The notes: generated by a model from the letters alone, not told the origin. A stretch of 64,000 nt of DNA from Lachnospiraceae bacterium (GCA_910575075.1 CAJTCY010000001.1:268702-332701), one strand, 5' to 3'; shown: positions 43,203-53,128, counted from the first letter of the stretch. Numbers and translations: made by a program.

Positions 43203-44086
43203 GAAAAATTGGAGTGATAACGGATAGCCACAGCGGGATAACACAGAAAGAGGCAGAAGAACTGGGAATCTTGGTGCTTCCGATGCCGTTTTACTTTGAT
43301 GAAGCGTGTTATTATGAGAATATTACCCTGTCCAGAGAGGAATTTTTTGAAAAATTGGATTCTGGGAGGAAGGTTTCTACTTCACAGCCCTCTCCGGCAG
43401 ATGTGATGCATATATGGGAGGAAGGGCTGAAACAATTTGAAAAGATTGTTTACATACCTATCAGCAGCGGACTCAGTGGTTCCTGTGCATCAGCAGCAGG
43501 GCTCGCCCAGGAGGAACCATACAAAGGCAAAGTGTTTGTGGTGGATAACGGCAGAGTATCCACACCGCTGCATCGTTCGGTGTTAGACGCGCTGGAATTG
43601 ATCGATGAGGGTTATTCTCCGCAGGAGATTAAAGAGATCCTGGAAGAAGCGAGAGATAAAATGGTCATCTATGTGGGTGTGGAAACATTGGTACATTTGA
43701 AAAATGGCGGGAGAATTTCTCCTGCTGCAGCCACACTGGGAACCGTTCTCAATATTAAACCAGTGTTGAAATTTGATGTGGGAACGTTAGATACGTTTAA
43801 AAAATGCCGGGGATTTGCCAATGCCAGGAAAGTTATGATTGAAGCTATGCGCCACGATTTGGAGACTACATTTCGGGAATGGTATGAAAAAGGGGAGGTA
43901 TATCTGCTGGCGGCTTCCAGCTCTGCAAAAGAGGTGACAAAGGAGTGGATCGCAGAGATTGCCGACGCGTTTCCAGGCATGGAGGTAATGTGCGATGATT
44001 TATCGCTGGGCGTTTCCTGCCATATCGGACAGGGCGGATTGGGGATTGGCTGCAGCTGCCGTCCCAGAAGGAGACGGCCATGTTAG
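43199..44086 (+). CDS. DegV family protein (FakB-like fatty-acid-binding)
   Basis: A 295-residue protein that holds a fatty acid for phosphorylation by FakA in characterised relatives. It has the N-terminal ITDSHSGI and KVSTSQPSPADV, ISSGLSGSCASA, and the C-terminal HIGQGGLGIGC motif. The C-terminus CSCRPRRRRPC is Arg/Cys-rich and unusual. The kinase subunit FakA is encoded at 25473, so both halves of the system are in the window. The start overlaps the pseudouridine synthase stop. Confidence 0.9.
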   Translation: MRKIGVITDSHSGITQKEAEELGILVLPMPFYFDEACYYENITLSREEFFEKLDSGRKVSTSQPSPADVMHIWEEGLKQFEKIVYIPISSGLSGSCASAAGLAQEEPYKGKVFVVDNGRVSTPLHRSVLDALELIDEGYSPQEIKEILEEARDKMVIYVGVETLVHLKNGGRISPAAATLGTVLNIKPVLKFDVGTLDTFKKCRGFANARKVMIEAMRHDLETTFREWYEKGEVYLLAASSSAKEVTKEWIAEIADAFPGMEVMCDDLSLGVSCHIGQGGLGIGCSCRPRRRRPC

Positions 44087-44745
44087 AGAATATACAATCT
44101 GTTATTTTTGACCTGGACGGAACTCTGGTGGATTCTATGTGGCTATGGCATGACATTGACGTGGAGTTTTTAGAGAAGCGGGGGCTTGCCCTGCCGGAAA
44201 CTTACCAGCATGATATTGAAGGCATGAGTTTTACGGAAACTGCCGTTTACACCAGAGATCTGTTTCAGCTGGATGAGAGTGTGGAAGAACTAAAATCCAT
44301 CTGGAATCAGATGGCAATTGAAAAGTATACATATGAAGTGAATTTTAAACCTGGCGCCATGGAATTCCTGGCTCACTGCAGACAGCAGGGGATTTCCCTG
44401 GGAATTGCCACCAGTAATTCCAGAGAACTGGTGGAGGCAGTGTCGCTGGCCCTTCATTTGGGAGATTATATTCAGGAAGTCGTGACCGCCTGCGAGGTGG
44501 AGCGCGGCAAGCCGGCGCCGGACGTCTATCTGGAAGCGGCAAGGAGGCTTAGCGCAAATCCGCAATACTGTCTGGTATTTGAAGATGTTCCTATGGGGAT
44601 TCGTGCGGGGAAAAGCGCGGGAATGCAGGTGTGTGCGGTGGAAGATCCTTTTTCTTCCCAGCAGATCCAGGAAAAACGAAGGCTGGCGGATTATTATATT
44701 TCAAATTATCATCAGGTGCTGGACTGTACCTATGAAATCTTGTAG
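44080..44745 (+). CDS. HAD family hydrolase (beta-phosphoglucomutase-like)
   Basis: A 221-residue phosphatase or mutase with motif I VIFDLDGTLVDS, motif II TSNS, motif III region CEVERGKPAPDVYLEAARRL and motif IV FEDVPMGIRAGKSAGMQ. The alpha-helical cap falls between motifs I and II. The substrate is unknown. It overlaps the DegV gene by seven bases and precedes the radical SAM gene. Confidence 0.9.
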   Translation: MLENIQSVIFDLDGTLVDSMWLWHDIDVEFLEKRGLALPETYQHDIEGMSFTETAVYTRDLFQLDESVEELKSIWNQMAIEKYTYEVNFKPGAMEFLAHCRQQGISLGIATSNSRELVEAVSLALHLGDYIQEVVTACEVERGKPAPDVYLEAARRLSANPQYCLVFEDVPMGIRAGKSAGMQVCAVEDPFSSQQIQEKRRLADYYISNYHQVLDCTYEIL

Positions 44746-44755
44746 GAGAATGTAT

Positions 44756-46726
44756 ATGGAAGGAACATTTTTGCCAGTATGCCGGGAGGATATGCAGGCT
44801 CGCGGGATCAAACAATTTGATTTTGTGTATGTTATCGGGGATGCCTATGTGGATCATCCCTCTTTTGGACATGCTATTATCAGCCGGCTTCTGGAGGCGC
44901 ACGGATATTCTGTGGGAATCATTTCTCAGCCGGATTGGAAACGAAAAGAAAGCATTTCCATTTATGGCGAGCCGCGGCTTGCCTTTTTGGTCAGCGGCGG
45001 AAATATGGATTCTATGGTAAACCATTACAGCGTGTCAAAACGTCTGCGAGAGAAGGATTCTTTCTCACCGGGGGGAATTATGGGACGGCGGCCAGATTAT
45101 GCCACGGTAGTGTATGGGAACCTGATCCGGCAGACGTATAAAAAGGTTCCGATTTTGATTGGCGGCGTGGAGGCCAGCCTGCGCAGGCTGGCACATTACG
45201 ATTACTGGAGCAATAAGGTGAAGCGTTCCATTTTATTGGACAGCGGCGCAGATATTCTTATGTACGGCATGGGGGAACACAGCATCGTTGAGCTTGCAGA
45301 AGCCTTAGACAGTGGATTGGCGGTAAAGGACATTACTTTTGTGCCAGGGACGGTCTATAAGACCCGCAAAAAGGAAGACATTTACGACGCCCTGTTTCTT
45401 CCAGAATTTGGGCGTGTGAAAGAGGACAAGCATGCATATGCCAGAAGCTTTTATCTGCAGTACAGCAATACCGATCCTTTTGGTGGCAAAAGGCTGGCGG
45501 AAGCCTATCCGAACGAGATTTATGTGGTGCAGAATCCTCCTTCAAAGCCTCTGAGCCAGGAGGAAATGGATGATGTGTATTCCCTTCCATATATGCGTAC
45601 CTATCATCCCTCCTATGAGGCGCAGGGAGGAGTTCCTGCCATTTCAGAGGTGAAATTCAGTCTTACCAGCAGCCGGGGATGTTTTGGGGGCTGCAGTTTT
45701 TGTGCCCTGACTTTCCACCAGGGTCGGATGATCCAGTCCAGAAGCCATGATTCTATTGTGGAGGAGGCCAGGCTTCTGACAAGAGAACCAGGTTTTAAGG
45801 GATATATTCATGATGTGGGCGGCCCGACGGCTAATTTCCGTTTTCCTTCCTGTGAGAAGCAGCTGACACATGGCGTATGTTCACGGAAACAATGTTTATT
45901 TCCACAACCCTGCAGGAATTTAAAGGCAGATCATAAAGATTACGTGACATTACTGCAGAAACTGCGGAATCTTCCAGGAGTAAAAAAAGTGTTCATCCGT
46001 TCCGGCATCCGTTTTGACTATCTGCTGGCAGACAAGGACCGGAGCTTTTTGCGGGAATTGTGCCAGTATCATGTCAGCGGTCAGCTTAAAGTGGCTCCTG
46101 AACATATTTCAGATAAAGTTCTGGAGAAAATGGGAAAACCCAAAGCGGCCATTTACCATCAATTTGTCAAAGAATATGAACACATGAATGTAAAACTCGG
46201 TAAGAAACAGTATCTGGTGCCCTATCTGATGTCCTCTCATCCAGGGTCCTCTCTTAAGGAAGCTGTGGAGCTTGCAGAATTTTTACGTGACCTTGGATAT
46301 ATGCCGGAGCAGGTACAGGATTTCTATCCTACGCCATCCACGATCTCTACCTGTATGTATTATACTGGGTTAGACCCTCGTACCATGGAGCCAGTATATG
46401 TGGCAAAAAACCCGCATGAGAAAGCGATGCAGCGGGCATTGATCCAATACCGTGATCCCAGGAATTATGATCTGGTAAAAGAGGCGCTGCAGAAGGCTGG
46501 GCGTACAGACTTGATTGGGTTTGAGCAACATTGCCTGATTCCTCCCAGGAAAATCAGCGGTGTACAGAATCATTCTGCGGGCTCTGCAAATGCCGGCGGC
46601 AGAAAAGTAAGCCAGACCAGCAAGCGTTTCCCGGCCAGTACAAATACCGGCAACAAGAAACAAAACAGAAGCAAGAAAAATAAAAGCCATAAGGCGATTC
46701 GAAATGTGCACAAGAGGAAAGGATAA
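44756..46726 (+). CDS. YgiQ family radical SAM protein (UPF0313)
   Basis: A 656-residue radical SAM protein of unknown substrate. The YgiQ-type N-terminal domain (PVCREDMQARGIKQFDFVYV, DAYVDHPSFGHAIISRLLE) is followed by the radical SAM cluster motif C309-x3-C313-x2-C316 (RGCFGGCSFC) and a C-terminal DUF3362-like part that ends in a Lys/Asn-rich low-complexity tail. ATG 44756 lies seven bases after TAGGAG; the frame is open for 59 more codons upstream inside the HAD gene, but no binding site supports a longer start. The unknown gene at 46727 starts directly after the stop. Confidence 0.93.
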   Translation: MEGTFLPVCREDMQARGIKQFDFVYVIGDAYVDHPSFGHAIISRLLEAHGYSVGIISQPDWKRKESISIYGEPRLAFLVSGGNMDSMVNHYSVSKRLREKDSFSPGGIMGRRPDYATVVYGNLIRQTYKKVPILIGGVEASLRRLAHYDYWSNKVKRSILLDSGADILMYGMGEHSIVELAEALDSGLAVKDITFVPGTVYKTRKKEDIYDALFLPEFGRVKEDKHAYARSFYLQYSNTDPFGGKRLAEAYPNEIYVVQNPPSKPLSQEEMDDVYSLPYMRTYHPSYEAQGGVPAISEVKFSLTSSRGCFGGCSFCALTFHQGRMIQSRSHDSIVEEARLLTREPGFKGYIHDVGGPTANFRFPSCEKQLTHGVCSRKQCLFPQPCRNLKADHKDYVTLLQKLRNLPGVKKVFIRSGIRFDYLLADKDRSFLRELCQYHVSGQLKVAPEHISDKVLEKMGKPKAAIYHQFVKEYEHMNVKLGKKQYLVPYLMSSHPGSSLKEAVELAEFLRDLGYMPEQVQDFYPTPSTISTCMYYTGLDPRTMEPVYVAKNPHEKAMQRALIQYRDPRNYDLVKEALQKAGRTDLIGFEQHCLIPPRKISGVQNHSAGSANAGGRKVSQTSKRFPASTNTGNKKQNRSKKNKSHKAIRNVHKRKG

Positions 46727-48004
46727 ATGGATGAATTAGCTGAAAAAATGATGTTAGAAGCATATGAGAGAATCATGGAATATGAGAGCCGGGATTCTTA
46801 TAAGAAATTAAAAGAACTCACTGAGGAAGGCCGGGAAACATTGAGAAGATACTATGAAAATTACCGGGACAAAGCACAATATTTTCAGGATAAAGCAGAA
46901 AAAAATACCGATCATGAGAGATATGCCACAGGCGGCAATATTCACAGAGGGGTATTATGCCCTGGAATTATGGAAGCGTTGGTGGTTGGAAATGCTAAGA
47001 GGGGACGTTTTTCAAAAAAAGCTGTCGCATCCGGTTACATTTATGGCTATGATAAAGCGGACCGCTTAATTTGGGCGGATATGGCAGAGGGGAAAATACG
47101 GGACAGGGAACATATCTTCTGGGAAGGCTCTTCGGTACAAGTGGGCGTGAAATTTGCCGGCAAAGAGTTGGAGCTGGAAGAAATATCCCAGGCAACATAC
47201 GATCCGCAGGGAAGGCTCTCAAGCTATTTGTACGGCAGTCTATATGAGGGGAAGGTATCTACAGCAGTCATTGAACGGTACAGATATGAAGGAAACAGGG
47301 CATATGTTACATTTATAAATTCTGATGTACCTGATTCTGATATTTCAGCGTTGTTCTGTGTTGGCAGCATTCCCCAGGCGGCGGATGAAAATAAATATCA
47401 GGATATCTTTTCTGATTACATTTATGGAGAGCACATTGTACTCTATCTGGACGATACTGGCAGGGTAACCAAATATACAAGATGTACGGATGAGTACCCG
47501 GACGATTTAGAAGAACATGTGCCAAAATATAAGCTTACGGTATACGGACAAAATACCTCTGACACAACGGAATGGAAGTTTTCCAGCCAGGAGGCTTGTC
47601 AAGAGAGAAAGAGCTGCAGGGAGTTTTTAAAATGTTTAAAAACACAGGCAGGCCGGAAAAAGAAACTGTGGAAATTGGCAGATGCATTTGAGAACATGTG
47701 CCGGATGCCTGGCAGCGCTGAGGAAGAGATGCTGCTGTTTGAAACGGGGATTTTTGATTTTACTGGAGAGCCGCTGTTTTATTTTTCTCTGGTGCGTCAG
47801 TTTCCCAATCACGAAGGTGAATATATGCAACTGCATTTAGACGTGATGTTTCTGCCAGACCAGAAAAACAGGAATTTGTGCGGATGTTTCTGGGAGGAAG
47901 AGTCGGAGGAAGCTTTTTTTGATAATGTCAGAAAATCGGAAGCTTTTTTGCTGCTGAAAGATGAGACGGCGAAAAAGGTCCGTATCTATTTGGAGGAGAC
48001 ATAA
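46727..48004 (+). CDS. uncharacterised 425-residue protein
   Basis: I do not recognise this protein. It is soluble, acidic and without a signal peptide. The N-terminal 60 residues are helical and charged (MDELAEKMMLEAYERIMEYE). The middle is rich in aromatic residues with two loosely repeated segments (VASGYIYGYDKADRLIWADM and ATYDPQGRLSSYLYGSLYEG), recalling beta-repeat proteins. A Lys/Glu-rich helix near 300 and a C-terminal strand-rich part follow. Its start follows the YgiQ stop without a gap, and GAGGAAAGG in the end of that gene can serve as binding site, so co-expression is likely. Base composition is like its neighbours. Confidence 0.85.
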   Translation: MDELAEKMMLEAYERIMEYESRDSYKKLKELTEEGRETLRRYYENYRDKAQYFQDKAEKNTDHERYATGGNIHRGVLCPGIMEALVVGNAKRGRFSKKAVASGYIYGYDKADRLIWADMAEGKIRDREHIFWEGSSVQVGVKFAGKELELEEISQATYDPQGRLSSYLYGSLYEGKVSTAVIERYRYEGNRAYVTFINSDVPDSDISALFCVGSIPQAADENKYQDIFSDYIYGEHIVLYLDDTGRVTKYTRCTDEYPDDLEEHVPKYKLTVYGQNTSDTTEWKFSSQEACQERKSCREFLKCLKTQAGRKKKLWKLADAFENMCRMPGSAEEEMLLFETGIFDFTGEPLFYFSLVRQFPNHEGEYMQLHLDVMFLPDQKNRNLCGCFWEEESEEAFFDNVRKSEAFLLLKDETAKKVRIYLEET

Positions 48005-48072
48005 CAAGACAGAATCTTGCTTTGTGATTTATATTATATTTTACCGTAACAGATAACATCAGGAGGGAATCT

Positions 48073-49146
48073 ATGCAAAGTTTTCAGATTCGCAAAAATG
48101 AAGCCGGACAGCGGTTCGACAAGTATTTGAAGAAGCTTCTTTCCCAGGCTCCAGGAAGTTTCATTTATAAAATGCTCCGCAAGAAAAATATTACCCTGAA
48201 TGGCAAAAAAGCAGACGGTTCGGAAAAACTTGCTGCCGGGGATGAAATAAAGATGTTCTTAGGAGAAGATACGTTTGAAAAATTTGTTTCCCCTTTGTGG
48301 AAAACTTCTGATCCGCGCGCCATTGATCAGCAGGCAGTCCGTCGCTATCCTTACACGCATCTGGATATTGTCTATGAGGACGAAGATATTCTGGTGATCA
48401 ATAAACCTGCCGGCATGTTGTCTCAGAAAGCTGAGCCGAAAGATGTCACAGCGAATGAATTTATCATCGGTTATCTCTTAAAGACACATGCTCTTATGCC
48501 AGAAGATCTTGCCACCTTCCGGCCTTCTGTCTGCAACCGTTTGGACCGTAACACTTCTGGGCTTCTGATTGCAGGCAAAAGCTTAAAAGGGTTACAGGAG
48601 ATGTCCAGGCAGTTAAACGACCGTTCTCTGAAAAAATATTACTGCTGCCTGGTAAAAGGAGCGGTTATGGAACCTGAGATTTTTGAAGGATGGCTGAAAA
48701 AAAGCGCAGCTGACAATCAGGTGCAGATTTTTCAAGCAGAAGTGGCTTCGGGAAAATTTATCAGAACAGGATACCGGCCGGTGTCCTGGTATACTCCGCA
48801 AAAATCAGACAGGACGGCAAACGTGATTCTGCGGGAATTAGATCCATCACAACTATGTCCGGGAATGGAAATTTATACAATGCTGGAAGTACACCTTATC
48901 ACGGGACGCGCGCATCAGATCCGCGCCCATTTAGCGGCTTTGGGACACCCTCTTGTGGGAGACCGAAAATATGGGGACCAGCGGGTCAACCAATGGTTTT
49001 CGCAAAATTTCCAGATTCATTCTCAGATGCTTCATGCCTGGCGGATGGTTCTGGAAGACGGCAGGGAGCTGACAGCTCCTTTGGGAAAGGATTTTCAGGC
49101 GGCGCTGGGCAGCGGGGCGAAAATATTATCAAGTCGGAAACGTTGA
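48073..49146 (+). CDS. RluA family pseudouridine synthase
   Basis: A 357-residue enzyme of the RluC/RluD branch. It has an N-terminal S4 domain (QRFDKYLKKLLSQAPGSFIYKML), the KPAGMLSQ motif, the catalytic Asp in NRLDRNTSGLLIAGK, and the HQIRAHLAALGHPLVGDRKYG end. The sites modified are not predictable. AGGAGG precedes the ATG. The final 20 residues are divergent. Confidence 0.93.
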   Translation: MQSFQIRKNEAGQRFDKYLKKLLSQAPGSFIYKMLRKKNITLNGKKADGSEKLAAGDEIKMFLGEDTFEKFVSPLWKTSDPRAIDQQAVRRYPYTHLDIVYEDEDILVINKPAGMLSQKAEPKDVTANEFIIGYLLKTHALMPEDLATFRPSVCNRLDRNTSGLLIAGKSLKGLQEMSRQLNDRSLKKYYCCLVKGAVMEPEIFEGWLKKSAADNQVQIFQAEVASGKFIRTGYRPVSWYTPQKSDRTANVILRELDPSQLCPGMEIYTMLEVHLITGRAHQIRAHLAALGHPLVGDRKYGDQRVNQWFSQNFQIHSQMLHAWRMVLEDGRELTAPLGKDFQAALGSGAKILSSRKR

Positions 49147-49199
49147 AAGAATATGATTTCTCTGTTATAATGAAGGATATGCCTGAGAGGAAGTGAAGT

Positions 49200-49730
49200 A
49201 TGGCAACATGGAATTCAAGGGGGCTTAGAGGATCAACCCTGGAAGAATTTATAAATCTTACCAATGAAAAATATGCGGAGCATGGACTTGCCCTGATTCA
49301 GAAGGTGCCAACGCCCATTACGCCGATTAATATAGATAAAGAGAACCATCACATTACGCTCGCTTATTTTGATCAGAAGAGTACGGTGGATTATATTGGT
49401 GCAGTGCAAGGGATTCCCGTGTGCTTTGACGCCAAGGAATGTCATACGGATACATTTCCCCTTCAGAATATACATTCCCATCAGGTACAGTTTATGGAAA
49501 TGTTTGAAGGACAGCAAGGGATTGCGTTTCTGCTGATCTTTTATTCTCATCGGAATGAAACGTATTATCTGCGTTTTAATAAATTGATGGAGTTTTGGAA
49601 TCGTGCGAAGGAGGGCGGAAGGAAGAGCTTTCGCTATGAAGAACTCGAACCAGGATATTTCCTTTCTTCAAAAGGCGGCGTCCTCGTCCCCTATCTGGAC
49701 GCTGTGCAGAAAGATTTGGATAACCGATAA
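49200..49730 (+). CDS. recU: Holliday junction resolvase RecU
   Basis: A Firmicute resolvase that cuts four-way junctions and modulates RecA. The 176-residue protein has the family signature NSRGLRGSTLEEFINLTNEKY, QKVPTPITPI, the catalytic acidic residues DYIGAVQGIPVCFDAKECHT, and the basic C-terminus. GAGGAAG lies seven bases upstream. Together with RuvA and RuvB (13949, 15171), this completes a Firmicute-type branch-migration/resolution set. Confidence 0.93.
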   Translation: MATWNSRGLRGSTLEEFINLTNEKYAEHGLALIQKVPTPITPINIDKENHHITLAYFDQKSTVDYIGAVQGIPVCFDAKECHTDTFPLQNIHSHQVQFMEMFEGQQGIAFLLIFYSHRNETYYLRFNKLMEFWNRAKEGGRKSFRYEELEPGYFLSSKGGVLVPYLDAVQKDLDNR

Positions 49731-49745
49731 CGAAAATTATCGGTT
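49722..49745 (+). terminator. short hairpin at the recU stop
   Basis: AACCGATAA (49722-49730) pairs with TTATCGGTT (49737-49745); the first arm contains the stop codon and the second covers the first bases of the next -35 box. There is no T-tract, so its termination strength is doubtful. Confidence 0.45.
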
Positions 49746-49772
49746 GACAATTCAGTGTTTGTCCGCTATAAT
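49744..49772 (+). promoter_or_regulatory. consensus sigma-A promoter of the his operon
   Basis: TTGACA (49744-49749), a 17-base spacer and TATAAT (49767-49772): a perfect match to the sigma-A consensus. The leader to hisZ (about 115 bases) does not show a T-box specifier or antiterminator that I can see. Confidence 0.9.
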
Positions 49773-49898
49773 GTGGATAATTTATTTGATTAACATGGTA
49801 GCACGCTAAAGTGTTTGCGGAAAAATGGAGAAGAAAAGTATATGTTCTTATTACGAACGATCTGTTTGGACTGAGAAGGAAACAGAATGGAGGAAAAT

Positions 49899-51086
49899 AT
49901 GAAACGAAAGTTATTACATACACCGGAGGGAGTTCGGGATATCTATAACATGGAATGTGCGAGAAAGCATGTTCTGCAGAAAAATTTACAAAGTTTATTG
50001 AAGAAATACGGATATCATGCCATTGAGACGCCGACTTTTGAATTTTTTGACATTTTCAGCCGAGAGATTGGAACGACTCCCTCCAGAGATTTGTATAAAT
50101 TTTTTGACCGTGAGGGCAATACCCTGGTGCTCCGTCCTGATATGACCCCTTCCATTGCCAGGTGCGTGGCAAAATATTATGGGGACGAAGAATTTCCGGT
50201 ACGTCTCTCTTATATGGGCAACACGTTTATCAATAATAACAGTTATCAGGGAAGATTGAAAGAAAATACCCAGCTTGGCGCAGAATTGGTAGGAGATAAT
50301 TCCGTGACGGCGGACGCGGAAATTCTTGCACTTGTGGTAAATGCTCTGAAAACTGCTGGATTGAAGGAATTTCAGGTAGGCGTAGGGCATGTGGATTTCT
50401 TTCGCGGACTAGTCGATGCTGCAGAACTGGAAGAGGACATGGAGCAGGAACTGATAGAACTGATTTCCAATCAGAATTTTTTCGGAGTGGAAGAATTGGT
50501 AGATGCGCTTCATCTGTCATCTGAATTAAAGGAGCTTTTCTCGATGCTGGGAACGCTTTGCATGACAGACGATATGTTAAAGAGAGCAAAAGAACTGGCG
50601 GCAGGCTTTCCAGTGATATTAAAGGCTTTGCAGCGATTAGAAGCATTGATGCAGATTCTGTCTTGTTATGAAGTCGAGAAATATATCTCGATTGAGCCAG
50701 GAATGCTCAGCGCTTATCATTATTATACAGGCATCATATTCTCCGGATATACATTTGGGACTGGTGAGCCAATTGTCAAGGGCGGACGTTATGACAATCT
50801 GATGGATTATTTCGGCAAACCTGCGCCCTCCATTGGTTTCGCGGTGGTGATTGACCAGCTTCTTGCGGCTTTGTCCAGGCAGAAAATCGAGATTCCAGTA
50901 GAAAACAGACAGATTTTGATTGTATATACAGAAGAAAAACAGACGGAAGCCATCAAAAAAGCAATGTCTCTGCGCGGTCAGGAGGAAGGAGTCTCTCTTG
51001 CAGCCTGGAAACACAATAAAACAGAAGAAGACTACCAGAACTATGCAGAACGCATGCATATGCAGGAAGTTCTTTTTCTTCGCTAG
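49899..51086 (+). CDS. hisZ: ATP phosphoribosyltransferase regulatory subunit HisZ
   Basis: A HisRS-like, non-aminoacylating partner that activates the short form of HisG. It has LLHTPEGVRDIYNMEC, EIGTTPSRDLYKFFDREGN, LRPDMTPSIARCVA and IVKGGRYDNLMDYFG. The start is 49899 (five bases after GGAGG) or 49887; both are in frame. Its presence fits the 213-residue HisG that follows, which lacks the C-terminal regulatory domain of long HisG. First gene of the operon. Confidence 0.92.
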   Translation: MKRKLLHTPEGVRDIYNMECARKHVLQKNLQSLLKKYGYHAIETPTFEFFDIFSREIGTTPSRDLYKFFDREGNTLVLRPDMTPSIARCVAKYYGDEEFPVRLSYMGNTFINNNSYQGRLKENTQLGAELVGDNSVTADAEILALVVNALKTAGLKEFQVGVGHVDFFRGLVDAAELEEDMEQELIELISNQNFFGVEELVDALHLSSELKELFSMLGTLCMTDDMLKRAKELAAGFPVILKALQRLEALMQILSCYEVEKYISIEPGMLSAYHYYTGIIFSGYTFGTGEPIVKGGRYDNLMDYFGKPAPSIGFAVVIDQLLAALSRQKIEIPVENRQILIVYTEEKQTEAIKKAMSLRGQEEGVSLAAWKHNKTEEDYQNYAERMHMQEVLFLR

Positions 51087-51162
51087 GGAGTGAAGACTGA
51101 GGGCATGAGTTTTCAGACTATACCCTGAAAAAGATTAATGCGTAAACAAATGGAGGAACAAC

Positions 51163-51804
51163 ATGAGATATTTGACGTTTGCTCTGGGGAAGGGACGCCT
51201 GGCAAAGCAAACTCTGGCAACCTTTGAAAAAATAGGGATTACCTGCCAGGAGATGAAGGACAAAGACACCCGGAAGCTGATTTTTGTAAATGAAGAATTA
51301 AAATTAAAATTTTTTCTTGCCAAAGGACCGGATGTGCCGACGTATGTAGAATATGGCGCGGCTGACATCGGGGTGGTAGGAAAAGATACGATCCTGGAAG
51401 AAGCGCGTAATATTTATGAAGTGCTGGATCTGGGTTTTGGTTCATGCAGGATGTGCGTCTGCGGTCCCCAAGAAGCTAAGGAATTGCTGCAGCATCATGA
51501 GCTGATTCGAGTGGCCACGAAATATCCCCGGATTGCCAAGGATTATTTTTATAACAAGAAACATCAGACGGTGGAGATTATCAAACTGAATGGTTCCATT
51601 GAGCTTGCCCCCATTGTGGGACTGTCTGAGGTAATTGTAGATATTGTCGAGACAGGATCTACCCTGCGGGAAAACGGATTGGGCGTACTGGAAGAAGTCT
51701 GCCCGCTTTCGGCACGGATGGTGGTGAACCAGATCAGCATGAAAATGGAAAATGAAAGGATCACAAAATTAATTCGCGATTTAAAAGAAGTCCTTTCAGA
51801 CTGA
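51163..51804 (+). CDS. hisG: ATP phosphoribosyltransferase (short form)
   Basis: Starts histidine synthesis by joining ATP and PRPP. The 213-residue catalytic subunit has [23 protein letters not shown] and the PRPP-binding stretch [15 protein letters not shown]. The short form needs HisZ, encoded 77 bases upstream. AATGGAGG precedes the ATG by seven bases. Confidence 0.96.
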   Translation: MRYLTFALGKGRLAKQTLATFEKIGITCQEMKDKDTRKLIFVNEELKLKFFLAKGPDVPTYVEYGAADIGVVGKDTILEEARNIYEVLDLGFGSCRMCVCGPQEAKELLQHHELIRVATKYPRIAKDYFYNKKHQTVEIIKLNGSIELAPIVGLSEVIVDIVETGSTLRENGLGVLEEVCPLSARMVVNQISMKMENERITKLIRDLKEVLSD

Positions 51805-51824
51805 AAATACGAGGTGAAAGTTAT

Positions 51825-53117
51825 ATGAGAATATTAAAATTAACCGAAGATACGAAAAAAAACCTTCTGGAAGATCTTCTAAAACGCAGTCCAAACAGTT
51901 ATAAACAATATGAAGACAGTGTCAATGACATCATTAATAAGGTGCGCAGCGACAGAGACAGCGCGGTTTTTTCTTATATCAGGCAGTTTGATGGAGCAGA
52001 AGTGAATGGCGCAAATGTCAGAGTAAGCCAAGCGGAGATCGACAAGGCATACCATATGGTAGATGAAAAGCTGATTGCCGTGATGAAGAAATCCTTAGAG
52101 AATATAAAAACCTATCATGAGAAACAGAAACAGTACAGTTGGTTTGACAGCCGACCGGACGGAGTCCTGCTGGGGCAGAAGGTAACTGCTCTTGCCAGTG
52201 TGGGCGTATACGTGCCGGGAGGAAAGGCAGCCTATCCTTCCTCTGTATTGATGAATGTGCTGCCTGCCAAAGTGGCAGGAGTGGAAAAAATTGTGATGAC
52301 TACGCCGTGTAACAGGGAAGGAAACGTAAACCCTGCAACTCTTGTGGCAGCGGATCTCGCAGGAGTAAATGAAATCTACAAAGTTGGCGGCGCTCAGGCA
52401 ATTGCCGCCCTTGCTTTTGGAACGGAGAGTATCCCTAAGGTTGATAAAATCGTGGGACCTGGAAATATTTATGTGGCTTTGGCTAAAAAAGCGGTATTTG
52501 GGCATGTGAGCATTGATTCCATTGCCGGGCCCAGTGAAATACTTGTACTGGCGGATGAAGGGGCAAATCCCAGATATGTGGCGGCAGATCTTCTGTCGCA
52601 GGCAGAACATGACGAACTTGCAAGCGCTATTTTAATTACGACAAGCCAGAAGCTGGCAGAACAGGTTTCACAGGAAGTTGATACTTTTACAGAGAATCTT
52701 TCCAGAAAAGAGATTATTGAGAAATCTCTGGAAAATTACGGTTACATATTGGTAGCAGAGAATTTGGCAGAAGCCATTGACACAGCAAATGAGATTGCCT
52801 CTGAACATCTGGAAATTCTTACTGCAGATCCCTTTGAGGTTATGATGCAGATCAAGAATGCAGGCGCAATCTTTCTGGGAGAATATGCCAGCGAGCCCTT
52901 GGGTGATTATTTTGCGGGACCGAACCATGTGCTTCCGACCAACGGAACGGCAAAATTTTTCTCACCCTTAAGTGTGGATGATTTTATAAAAAAATCCAGC
53001 ATTATCTCATACTCCAGAGATGCACTGGAGCCTGTATATAAGGATATTGTACAATTTGCCGAGTCAGAGCAATTGACGGCACATGCAAATTCCATTAAGG
53101 TAAGATTTGAAAAATAA
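51825..53117 (+). CDS. hisD: histidinol dehydrogenase
   Basis: Oxidises histidinol to histidine in two NAD-dependent steps. The 430-residue protein has YVPGGKAAYPSSVLMN, KVGGAQAIAALAFGTESI, GPGNIYVALAKK, SIAGPSEILVLAD and AEHDELASAILIT, with zinc ligands in FAGPNHVLPT. It lies 20 bases after hisG and 11 before hisB. Confidence 0.97.
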   Translation: MRILKLTEDTKKNLLEDLLKRSPNSYKQYEDSVNDIINKVRSDRDSAVFSYIRQFDGAEVNGANVRVSQAEIDKAYHMVDEKLIAVMKKSLENIKTYHEKQKQYSWFDSRPDGVLLGQKVTALASVGVYVPGGKAAYPSSVLMNVLPAKVAGVEKIVMTTPCNREGNVNPATLVAADLAGVNEIYKVGGAQAIAALAFGTESIPKVDKIVGPGNIYVALAKKAVFGHVSIDSIAGPSEILVLADEGANPRYVAADLLSQAEHDELASAILITTSQKLAEQVSQEVDTFTENLSRKEIIEKSLENYGYILVAENLAEAIDTANEIASEHLEILTADPFEVMMQIKNAGAIFLGEYASEPLGDYFAGPNHVLPTNGTAKFFSPLSVDDFIKKSSIISYSRDALEPVYKDIVQFAESEQLTAHANSIKVRFEK

Positions 53118-53128
53118 GGAGGAACGCT

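Noticed and set aside
49773-49886. T-box or histidine attenuator in the hisZ leader
   Set aside because: I looked for a specifier loop, a T-box core and consecutive His codons and saw none.
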